From Paenibacillus crassostreae (GTDB lineage: Bacteria; Bacillota; Bacilli; Paenibacillales; Paenibacillaceae), in NCBI RefSeq assembly GCF_001857945.1, contig NZ_CP017770.1:2790001-2854000 (forward strand): a DNA stretch of 64,000 bases, given 5' to 3'. Shown in pieces: positions 36,788 to 46,300 of this stretch (its first letter is position 1; the number at the start of each line of letters is the position of its first letter). A model generated the notes under the pieces. The model was not told where the DNA came from. It made no database searches and saw only the letters and a program-made list of their open reading frames with translations. The position numbers and the translations under genes are program-made.

Positions 36788-38413
36788 ATGAAATCAGTAT
36801 TCAAAAATGCAGGGATTGTTGTGTTAGCTGGAACGTTTGTGCTTAGCGGTTGTTCGGGAAATGGTAACGGGTCAACAAATCAGGCAAATAGCCCAGATCA
36901 AGAGGCAAATTTCAACAAAACCGGTCTTCCGATTGTTAACGAAGCAGTGTCATTAACAATGGTATCTCCGAAAGCTGCATTGGCTCCCGAGTACTCGGAA
37001 ATGGAAATCTTCAAACGGCTGGAAAAGGATACTAATGTGGAGATCAACTGGGAGAATATCCCTGACACCGATTATGTAGAAAAGAAAAACTTGTTACTCG
37101 CTAGCGGAGATTTACCGGATGCATTTTACGGAGCTGGATTTACCGATTACGAGTTAATCAATTACGGTAAAGACGGAACCATTATCCCACTGGAGGATTT
37201 AATTGATCAATATGCTCCTAACTTGAAAGCGCTTCTCGAACGTCGACCTGACATCAAATCATCGATTACGGCGCCTGATGGACACATCTATGGGCTACCG
37301 TCTTGGGAAGATAATAATCTTGGAACCAACCCCTTCTTTCACGTCATCAATAAAAGCTGGCTTGATAAGCTTGGTCTGAAAATGCCAGAAACACTGGATG
37401 AATACACGGAAGCACTACTTGCCTTTAAAACGCAGGATCCGAATGGCAATGGTAAGCAAGATGAAATCCCATTAAGCTTTATGCACATGCAATGGTGTAT
37501 GGATATTGCAGGAATTTTCGGAGCATTTGGACTTCCGGATAACCTGGAGCATCGAGTAGTTCGCGATGGAAAGGTTATTTTTACCGCTATTCAACCTGAA
37601 TATAAGGAAGCCTTGAATTATTTCCATGAAAAATGGTATAAGCAGGGACTAATTGATCCAGAATCCTTCACGCAGGACGCAGCACAGTATCTGGCCAAAG
37701 GCAAAACGACTGATGAGACGCTGGGATCTTATATCTGGTGGGAAGTCGAAGAGGTTGTCGGGACTGAGCGCGGTAAGGATTATGCTCTATTGTCTCCGCT
37801 GAAAGGACCAAATGGAGATCAAACGATTGGACGTTCCAATGGTGGTGGTCCGGGACGTGGGGCCTTTGTAATTACAAAAGAAAATACTAACCCAGATATC
37901 ACAATGCGTTGGATCGATGAGCAGTATGAACCTTACATGGCCGCTCAAATCCATTGGGGTCCACTGGACATCGTATATGAGAAAGACGAAAATGGGAAAT
38001 TGGTGAACTTACCGCTTCCTGAGGGAACTTCTGCAGGTGAGTTCCGTCAAAAGGTTGCTCCAGGTTCAGGCGGACCTGGCGTCATTACTTTTGAGGACTT
38101 CGGGAAAGTTGTAGATATGGAGCCACGGGCCCAACAGCGCGCTGAGGATTTAGAAGAATATTACAATGCATACATGGAAAAGGAAAACTATCCAAGTATC
38201 TTCTTTGAGCCAGAGGAATTAGACAAAATCAATAAGATTGAGCCAGAACTCATTAAATATGTTAACACCCAAAGAGGGAAGTTTATTGTTGATGGCGGCG
38301 CAGATGAACAATGGGACAACTATGTGAAGACACTGGAAAAGATGGGCTTAAACGAAATAATGGAGATTTATCAAACTGGACTGGATCGTTATAATGCAAA
38401 TCTGAAAAAATAA
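36788..38413 (+). CDS. Extracellular sugar-binding lipoprotein of the fructan importer
   Basis: A 541-residue substrate-binding lipoprotein. The signal peptide ends in a lipobox, VLSGCSGNG, so Cys 22 or so is lipid-anchored to the outer membrane face, followed by an Asn/Ser-rich linker. The body is a type-1 extracellular solute-binding protein with EMEIFKRLEKDTNVEINWENIP at the start and YVEKKNLLLASGDLPDAFYG, features of the LipO/YtcQ group. It delivers oligosaccharides to the two permeases encoded upstream. AAAGGGAGG precedes the ATG. The next gene encodes the fructokinase-GH32 fusion, which suggests a fructan-derived ligand. Confidence 0.9.
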   Translation: MKSVFKNAGIVVLAGTFVLSGCSGNGNGSTNQANSPDQEANFNKTGLPIVNEAVSLTMVSPKAALAPEYSEMEIFKRLEKDTNVEINWENIPDTDYVEKKNLLLASGDLPDAFYGAGFTDYELINYGKDGTIIPLEDLIDQYAPNLKALLERRPDIKSSITAPDGHIYGLPSWEDNNLGTNPFFHVINKSWLDKLGLKMPETLDEYTEALLAFKTQDPNGNGKQDEIPLSFMHMQWCMDIAGIFGAFGLPDNLEHRVVRDGKVIFTAIQPEYKEALNYFHEKWYKQGLIDPESFTQDAAQYLAKGKTTDETLGSYIWWEVEEVVGTERGKDYALLSPLKGPNGDQTIGRSNGGGPGRGAFVITKENTNPDITMRWIDEQYEPYMAAQIHWGPLDIVYEKDENGKLVNLPLPEGTSAGEFRQKVAPGSGGPGVITFEDFGKVVDMEPRAQQRAEDLEEYYNAYMEKENYPSIFFEPEELDKINKIEPELIKYVNTQRGKFIVDGGADEQWDNYVKTLEKMGLNEIMEIYQTGLDRYNANLKK

Positions 38414-38441
38414 ATAACTAGATGATAGGTGGAGAGAAACT

Positions 38442-40910
38442 GTGCTTGATGTTATTGCTATCGGGGAAGTATTGATAGACTTTACTCCAGCGGGTCGCAC
38501 AGCTGGGGGAAACGAGCAATTTGAATGCAATCCCGGAGGAGCTCCGGCTAATGTAGCAGCTGCGTTAGCTCGATTAGGAGCCAGCTCAGCATTGATTAGC
38601 AAGATTGGGGAGGACCAATTCGGTACATTACTGCATAACACACTACTTAGCAGTGGTGTTGATGTGTCTGACGTTTCTTTTACCAATGAAGCGAGTACAA
38701 CGTTGGCATTTGTTCATCTAGATGACAAAGGAGACAGGTCCTTCAGTTTCTTTCGAAAGCCGGGAGCGGATACCCTCTTACACTCAAAGGATGTCCCACT
38801 CGATCGGATTGAAACTTGCCAGGCTCTACATTTTGGCTCGTTGTCCATGACCCATGAACCGGCTCGTACGGCAACAAAGACGGCAGTTCTTAAGGCAAAG
38901 GAAGCAGGAGTGTTGCTCTCATTCGATCCCAATATACGGTTTGCGTTATGGGAGAGCAAGGAGGCAGCAAAGCAGAATATTCTCTGGGGTATGAAGTATG
39001 TAGATATTTTGAAAATATCAGAAGAAGAGCTTTTCTTTATTACAGGTACCAGTGATGTGGAGCAGGGATCACTAGAGTTGCAACAACAATTCAGTATCGT
39101 GTTGATCGTCGTTACTTTAGCAGAAAAAGGCTGCTACTACCGTCTGGCTGGTCAGGATGGATATGTTCCGGGGTTTCAAGTGAAGACCATCGACACGACC
39201 GGAGCCGGGGATGCTTTTCTGGGATGCTTGTTGTATAAGATCCTGGAAACGGGAAGTTCTTTGAATGATCTGACCAGCCAGCAAATCGTTAGCATGCTGA
39301 CTTTTGCTAATGCCGGCGGGGCGTTAGTAACAACACGAAAGGGGGCTCTTGGATCTATGCCCACAACATATGAGATTAACCAAATGATAGAGTCCAATAA
39401 ACAGAACAATGATGAGCGTTTCAGACCGGGGTTTCATTTTTCACCTCCATCCCATTGGTTGAATGATCCGAACGGATTAGTATTTTACGAGGGAAGCTAT
39501 CATCTATTCTATCAGTACCATCCTTACAGCAATAAATGGGGACCGATGCACTGGGGTCATGCAGTAAGTAAGGATCTGGTTCATTGGAAGCATATGCCGA
39601 TCGCTCTGTTCCCTGATGAACATGGAGCCATATTCTCCGGTTGTTGTGTGGTGGACTGGAACAATAGCAGCGGATTGTTCGAAGGTTCCCATGGATTGAT
39701 CGCGCTCTTTACCCATGCGGATACATGTCCAGAGTCTGGACAGCCACGCCAGCGGCAGAGTTTGGCTTACAGTCGTGATGCAGGACACACCTGGCACAAA
39801 TATGAGGGGAATCCTGTCCTCGCTGAGGATGAGCTGCTTGACTTCCGGGACCCGAAGGTATTCTGGCATCCACAAAGCGAGAATTGGATTATGGTTATTG
39901 TTGCGGGTGACCATACCCGGTTTTACCGGTCCAAAAATCTGCGTGAATGGTCGTTAACTGGTGAATTCGGTAAAGGAGAGGGTTCGCATGACGGAGTTTG
40001 GGAATGCCCTGATCTGTTTGAATTGCCGATTGATGAGACCGGGCGTTCTAAATGGGTACTGATCATAAGCATCGGGGATAATCCCAACTGTCCGGAAGGA
40101 TCACGTACGCAATATTTTATTGGAGAGTTCGACGGAAATACTTTCATTAATGACAATCCGGCCGACCATATCATGTGGCTGGATTATGGTAGAGACAACT
40201 ATGCGGGAGTGAGCTGGTCGGATATACCTGAGCAAGACGGACGCCGTGTGATCATCGGGTGGATGAGTAACTGGAAGTATGCCAATGAGACACCTACGGG
40301 TTCGTGGAGAGGTGCCATGACTCTACCTCGTGCCTTGTCACTGACTAACAGAAATGGTGGAGTGATTTTGACTCAAATGCCTGTCCGAGAAATAGAACAG
40401 CTGCGTAAAGAATCAATGAGCTGGAATGACGTTGCTGTTACGCCAGAGACCCCCTTTATGCAGAAGATGAACGAAGACCTGCTGGAGATTGAAGCAGATA
40501 TCGATGTTCGGTCCGGTGAAGAGGTTCATATTGGATTGAAATCCTCTGGGCAGAGCGAGATTGTTATTGGATATGACCCTGAACACCAATGGCTATTCAT
40601 TGACCGTTCCAAATCGGGTGTGACGGATTTTCACCCATCGTTTGCTACCAAGCACGGTGCTGGAATGGTTGCGGTGAATGGAAAGATCAAGCTGCATATC
40701 TGGCTGGACCGCAATGCGGTTGAAGTGTATGCGGATAATGGCCTAGTTGTACTGACGGATCAAATTTTCCCTGACGCTCCGATTGAGGAAGTTGGGATAA
40801 GCACGCAATCAGGGCAGGTTGTACTGGATTCGCTTCAGATCTATACTCTTAAATCTATTCATATTCCAGCCTGTACAACAGAGCAGACTGCAGGGAGGAA
40901 TGATGCATGA
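38442..40910 (+). CDS. Fructokinase-GH32 beta-fructofuranosidase fusion
   Basis: A single 822-residue chain with two complete enzymes. Residues 1-325 form a PfkB-family sugar kinase: DVIAIGEVLIDFTP, NPGGAPANVAAALARLG, and the catalytic/anion-hole motif DTTGAGDAFLG (Asp near 256). Residues 330-815 form GH32: nucleophile in SHWLNDPNGLVF (Asp near 342), transition-state Asp in DFRDPKVFW and acid/base Glu in VWECPDLFEL, then the C-terminal beta-sandwich. No signal peptide, so it acts in the cytoplasm: GH32 would release fructose from imported oligosaccharides and the kinase would phosphorylate it. The frame is unbroken through the junction. GTG start after GGTGGAGAG; the stop overlaps the next gene by four bases. 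Confidence 0.9.
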   Translation: MLDVIAIGEVLIDFTPAGRTAGGNEQFECNPGGAPANVAAALARLGASSALISKIGEDQFGTLLHNTLLSSGVDVSDVSFTNEASTTLAFVHLDDKGDRSFSFFRKPGADTLLHSKDVPLDRIETCQALHFGSLSMTHEPARTATKTAVLKAKEAGVLLSFDPNIRFALWESKEAAKQNILWGMKYVDILKISEEELFFITGTSDVEQGSLELQQQFSIVLIVVTLAEKGCYYRLAGQDGYVPGFQVKTIDTTGAGDAFLGCLLYKILETGSSLNDLTSQQIVSMLTFANAGGALVTTRKGALGSMPTTYEINQMIESNKQNNDERFRPGFHFSPPSHWLNDPNGLVFYEGSYHLFYQYHPYSNKWGPMHWGHAVSKDLVHWKHMPIALFPDEHGAIFSGCCVVDWNNSSGLFEGSHGLIALFTHADTCPESGQPRQRQSLAYSRDAGHTWHKYEGNPVLAEDELLDFRDPKVFWHPQSENWIMVIVAGDHTRFYRSKNLREWSLTGEFGKGEGSHDGVWECPDLFELPIDETGRSKWVLIISIGDNPNCPEGSRTQYFIGEFDGNTFINDNPADHIMWLDYGRDNYAGVSWSDIPEQDGRRVIIGWMSNWKYANETPTGSWRGAMTLPRALSLTNRNGGVILTQMPVREIEQLRKESMSWNDVAVTPETPFMQKMNEDLLEIEADIDVRSGEEVHIGLKSSGQSEIVIGYDPEHQWLFIDRSKSGVTDFHPSFATKHGAGMVAVNGKIKLHIWLDRNAVEVYADNGLVVLTDQIFPDAPIEEVGISTQSGQVVLDSLQIYTLKSIHIPACTTEQTAGRNDA

Positions 40911-41593
40911 GCCATACAACGGATGACCGAGGATTAATGATGCATTGGGATTTTGATGAAGGAACCGGAGCAAACGCTCTGGAGAGTGTATCCCAAGTCC
41001 GGGATGATATTCAGTACGTATTTAATCAAGCGGAGTTTACCGAACGGTCTGGTCCGCAATGGAGACAGGGAGTAACGGGAAGCGGTCTTCTGTTTGACGG
41101 TTACTCAACTGCTATTGCCCATCAGGTCAATAAGGGAGACACGAACAACGCTCCGGAATTTCGATCAGCACTAACTATAGGAGTGTGGGTAGCACCACGC
41201 TTTTATGATTGGGGCTATGAAGGTAAGTTGGCTGCCATTGTAAACCGCCACAATATGGAGCGCAAGCAGGGTTATCTGCTTGGCATGTTCCGACACGGCA
41301 GCTGGTCCTTCCAAGTTGGGCTCGAAGAAGGGGGCTGGAAGGGAATTTGGTCACCGAATGGCTACGAGCTTCCAAAGAATGAATGGTCTTACGTAAACTG
41401 TGTATTCGATGGGAATCAAGGCGAACTCAAGCTGTACTTGAACGGCTGTGAAATTGCTTCGTCTGCCGTGCCTTGCGGTTCACGGCTTGCCGAGGCAGTG
41501 GGCACGGATCTGCTCATTGGCAAGAATAATCACAGCAGCCTGTGGGGGAAGTATTCAACCTCCAGATGTATAGCGGTATCATCGATGAACTGA
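40907..41593 (+). pseudogene. LamG-GH32 protein, 5' (LamG) part upstream of a frameshift
   Basis: The first 228 codons of a gene whose frame is broken at a run of five Gs (41544-41548). The product is a LamG/concanavalin A-like domain (MMHWDFDEGTG, GSGLLFDGYSTAIA, LTIGVWVAPRFYDWGYEGKL, LKLYLNGCEIASS, LLIGKNNHSS), close to residues ~555-795 of the giant SLH enzyme downstream. After the G run this frame gives 16 non-homologous residues and stops, while the other frame continues the homology. Adding one G would give one ORF of about 759 residues with the following part. There is no signal peptide. It starts at ATG 40907 (AGGGAGGA upstream), overlapping the fusion-gene stop. Confidence 0.8.
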
Positions 41594-43185
41594 AGATGTA
41601 TAACCGGGCCTTAAGTGCAGAGGAAGTTGCCGCTTCATATCAGCATGTGCTGGAATCCGCACATGGAGGCGTTAAGCCTCAAGTGCAATATGATGAGATC
41701 AAGCTGGATCGGACACCTCTGTTGCTGGATCGGCATAGACCGCAGTATCATGTCAGCCCCCCCGCTCATTGGATGAACGAACCTCATGCGCCGATCTATT
41801 TTGACGGGCAATATCATTTGTTCTATCAGCATAACCCGTTAGGGCCGTTCTTTTATCAGATCCATTGGGGACATTGGGTAAGTAAGGATCTAGTGCATTG
41901 GCGTGATCTTCCCGTGGCCTTGGCACCTGAAAAGGACCAGCTTGCACCTGACGGGATCTGGTCGGGAAGCGCAACTTATGATGCAGACGGTCTGCCTGTC
42001 TTGTTCTTTACGGCGGGTAATGACAGTGTTTCGCCGAATCAGAGCGTGGCACTTGCCCGGAGCACTTATTCCGAGAATGGAGACCCGGATTTGGTTCAAT
42101 GGGTCAAACATCCGGAACCGCTCATCGTACAGGAGAAGGGAATGGGCGCATTCGGGGATTTCCGCGATCCGTTCGTATGGAAGGACGATGACGGCTGGTA
42201 TGCTCTAGTTGGATCGGGGATTGAAGGCGAAGGTGGAGCAGCATTAGCATTTGAGTCACAGGATATGCTGAATTGGACGTACAAAGGACCATTTTATCAA
42301 GCGGATATTCAGAAATTCCCCTATCTTGGACCTATCTGGGAGCTTCCTGTACTTCTTCCGCTTGGCATCGACAACCAGGGTGAGAACAAGCATCTACTGC
42401 TAGTCAGTCCCGTGGGAAAAGGGGCTGATGTCGAAGTATTCTATTGGATAGGACGACTTGATAAACACAATCTTTCGTTCATACCAGATCAAGAGGAGCC
42501 GGAACTGATTGACGTCGGTGATTTCCATTTTACCGGCCCAAGCGGAATGGTGGATCCAAAGACTGGCAGAAAGATCATATTTACAATTGCCCAAGGAGAC
42601 CGGACGTCCGAGCTCGAATATCAATCGGGTTGGGCTCATAACGGCGGCTTGCCGCTAAGCGTATATTTAAGGGGTGACGGACGGCTGGGAATCGAGCCGA
42701 TTCAGGAACTTCAATCCCTGCGCGGTGCTAAGCAGCTATCGTTCCATGACAAGTCATTGACTGAGGCTAATGTATTGCTAAGGGATGTTCAAGGTGACAT
42801 GCTTGAAATTCAAGTGGAACTGGAACCGGGTGGTGCCACACAACTCGGAATCAAGGTCCGGTGTACACCGGATGGAGAAGAGGAAACTCTGTTGTATTAT
42901 GATTTGAATGAAGCTAAACTCTTGGTGGATCGGACAAAAACGACACAACATCCGGGAGAAAAGTGCAGTGGAGTTCAGGGTGGTAAGCTGGATCTGCTAG
43001 GGGAGAATCTGAAGCTTCACATCTATTTGGATCGCTCAATGGTCGAAGCCTATGCCAATGGTTTGAAAAGTTTGACGACCCGAGTCTATCCGAGCCGTAA
43101 GGACGCCTTGGGGCTAGAGCTCTGGGGAGATGGAGAGCTCGTTGTTAAAACTATGGAAGTATGGAATATGCAGTCCATTTGGTAG
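41542..43185 (+). pseudogene. LamG-GH32 protein, 3' (GH32) part downstream of a frameshift
   Basis: The continuation of the preceding LamG part in the -1 frame; the first residues (VFNLQMYSGIIDELKMYNRAL) complete the LamG domain. The GH32 domain follows (about 517 residues). The nucleophile motif is HWMNEPHAPIYFDG instead of WMNDPNG, while FRDPFVW and the acid/base Glu (IWELPVLLPLG, replacing ECPD) remain. The GTG at 41542 lacks a ribosome binding site, so separate translation is unlikely. The domain is most similar to the GH32 part of the SLH enzyme at 43374-49010. A true mutation, a sequencing error in the G run, or slippage could explain the break. Confidence 0.8.
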
Positions 43186-43210
43186 AGAAGCGCTTAGGCG
43201 CTTCTTATCA
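43186..43210 (+). terminator. Weak terminator after the LamG-GH32 gene
   Basis: AGAAGCGC and GCGCTTCT form a perfect 8 bp stem around TTAG directly after the stop codon; only a short T-containing tail follows, so termination may be partial. Confidence 0.55.
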
Positions 43211-43252
43211 TATGGATAATGAAACAAACACCTCAAGCAAGTAAACCCTCAA

Positions 43253-43268
43253 TTGAAAGCGCTTTATT
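43253..43268. promoter_or_regulatory. Possible catabolite-responsive (cre-like) or LacI-family site
   Basis: TTGAAAGCGCTTTATT, with palindromic core AAAGCGCTTT, about 105 bp before the SLH-GH32 start. It resembles the CcpA cre consensus with mismatches at its right end and differs from the TTGGAAACGTTTCAA operators. Confidence 0.4.
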
Positions 43269-43373
43269 ATACCTTCCCTCTTACAAAATAAATATGCATC
43301 TTGGTAGGTGAGCAATTTCCAAATGAAGTAGCAATGTTTGCATGAATAAGAAATGATGAAGGAGGCTCGTTTC

Positions 43374-46300
43374 ATGATGGAAGCCAAAAAAAGTAAATCA
43401 TGGATCTCCAGTATGGTTGTATTGGTTATGGCTCTTCAGCTTGTGGCTCCAGGAATCTCGGTATCAGCCGAAGCCAGAGTTGAAGTTGGGGAAGCTTCTA
43501 TTCCAAAGGCGGACATGGAATTGTCAGTTACGGATGCGGTCTATCAGATTCAGAATCCAGGCTTCGAAACAGGGGATATGTCAGGATGGACGGTTGTCAG
43601 AGGCGAAGCGTTCGGTCAGGACAGCGTATCGGATGAATCCACATGGTGGGCGGAACAAATACCGTACAACCAGGAAGACAGTTATCATTTAAACGGCTGG
43701 AAGCATGATGAAGCTGCTACAGGTGTTCTTCGATCCACCACCTTCGAGCTGGGCGGTAGCGGCTGGATCAGCTTCAAGCTTGGCGGTGCAAAAAATCCTA
43801 ACAAGATATATGTAAATGTCGTGGAAGCCAATACGGGGCAAAGTATTGCGAGGTACGGCAACAGCGCATTCGCCGACGTTGGCTTCCCGAATCCCGATCA
43901 GGGCTTGCGGCTTGCTAATATGGAGCAGTATAAGGCGGATCTTTCTGAATATATGGGTAAGAAGCTGTATGTGGAGATCGTCGATAATGCAACCTCGGAT
44001 TGGGGGGTAATATTTGCGGACGCCTTCCTCATGTACCATCCATCCGAACCGGTTAAAGGAATTTTCGCCACGGATATCAAGCCGGATTTCAAACGCTATC
44101 AAATCGAAAATCCCAGCTTTGAAACCGGAGATTTAACAGGATGGACGGTAGTGGAAGGCGAAGCGTTTGGTACGAATAGTGTATCGGACGAAACAACCTG
44201 GTGGGCAGAACAAATCCCGTACAACCAGGAAGGCATTTATCATTTAAACGGCTGGAAGTATGCTGAAGCCGCGACCGGCGTACTTCGTTCCAGCACCTTC
44301 GAGCTTGGAGGAACTGGTTGGATCACCTTCAGACTGGGCGGAGGCAAGCATACGGATCAAGTGTACGTGAGCGTCATTGATGCGGATACGGGAGACTTGA
44401 TTGCCAGGTACGGAAATACCGAATTTAACGAGTCCGCGTTCCCGGATCCGGCACAGGGATTGAGACTCGCGAACATGGAACAGTATAAAGCCGATCTTTC
44501 CAAGTATATCGGAAAGAAACTATATCTAGAGATCGTCGATAATGGGACCGTGGATTGGGGGGTAATATTTGCGGACGCCTTCAACACCTTTAATGAACTT
44601 GTACCAGAAGAAGGGGTTATGGCGGATAATATTTTGCCGACCGAAATGCAGAATCCTGGTTTTGAAACCGGAAACTTCGATGCTTGGATCGTTGATGGTA
44701 ATGCTTTTCAAGTAACCGATGAAGCTCAATCCGGTAAAGAAGGTAACTTTTATGCCAAGTCTTCCTTAGAGGGACAGGGCTCGATTACCTCGGGTATCTT
44801 CACGCTTCAAGGAACCGGGACGATTAACTTCACTGTTGTAGGTATCGACAATCCGGAGGACGCCTACGTCGCGCTATATGATGCCAGCACTAACGCGTTG
44901 ATGAAGAAGACCGATGACATCAGTGCAAATGAGGAAATTTCCTTGAGAATGCAGGAACACTACAATAAGAAGCTTTATATCAAGGTTATCGATCAATCCA
45001 ATCAAGCCAGTATTTCCGTTGATGCTTTTCAATCTGATGCTGTGGGTAACATATTCTACATGAATTTTGATGAAGGCACAGGCAAGAAGGCATTTGAGGA
45101 AGTAAGCAATCTTGAGCACGATGTGAATTATGTATTTAATAGCGCTAGATATATGGCTTCTAAAGACCCAAGATGGACTCCGCGCGGAGTAAAAGGTGGC
45201 GCCTTGCTGTTCGATGGTTACTCGAATGATATCGAGATCAATGCAAAGAATACTATTCCAGTACGTGACGCGTTAACGCTTGAAGCTTGGGTCGCGCCGC
45301 GCAGCTACGAATGGGGAGACGGAAACAAGCTATCAACAATCGTGAGCCAGTCCAATCAGGATAAAGCGGAAGGCTTCGAGCTTGGCATGTACCGGCACGG
45401 CACATGGTCGATGCAGGTCGGAATTGGCGGCAAGTGGATTCAAGTGTGGGTTAAAGATCATCCACTAGAAAAATACAAATGGAATTATGTGGCTGCTACC
45501 TTCGACAAGAAGCATGGCATGATTAAATTGTACTTGAACGGTGAGGAAATAGCTTCCCAAGCTACCCCTGTCGATATTCCGATTACACCATCTACCGAAG
45601 GTTTGATAATCGGTAAAAATAATAAACCCGTAGAGTTGGCAGGTTTGTTCTCATACAATATGTTCAGCGGACTTATAGATGAAGTAAAACTGCAAAACAT
45701 AGCCCTTACAAGTCAGGAGATCCTTGCTGAATATGAGAATGTGAAAACTCTTCATGACGGCTCGATTCCAGAAATTCCAAATGGTGATATTGATGAAGAC
45801 CCAAGTGTGCTTGATGGAGATCAGCACCGTCCCCAGTATCACGCAATGCCACCGCAAAACTGGATGAATGAGGCGCATGCACCGATTTATTATAACGGCA
45901 ACTACCATTTGTTTTATCAGCATAACCCGCAAGGTCCATACTGGCATCAAATCCATTGGGGACATTGGGTTAGTGACGATATGGTTCACTGGGAAAATGT
46001 ACGGCCTGCTCTTGCCCCCGAAGCGGGTGACCTTGATCCGGACGGAGCATGGTCAGGCAGTGCAGCGTATGATCGCGATGGCAATCCGGTACTTTTCTAT
46101 ACTGCTGGCAATGACTCCTTGTCACCGAACCAAAGAACCGGGCTGGCAACTCCAGCCGATTTGTCGGATCCCAATTTAGAGCAATGGGTGAAATATTCCA
46201 AACCGGTAACGGAGCAGAATGGCAATGGCATCCATAACGAGTTTCGTGATCCATTCGTATGGTACGACGAAGAGGTGGATAAGTGGTATCAGTTAGTGAC

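Noticed and set aside
41540-41552. Programmed -1 frameshift joining the LamG and GH32 parts
   Set aside because: The zero-frame codons TGG GGG AAG do not form a canonical X-XXY-YYZ slippery heptamer, and no stimulatory structure or internal ribosome binding site is evident. A base loss or sequence error is simpler.
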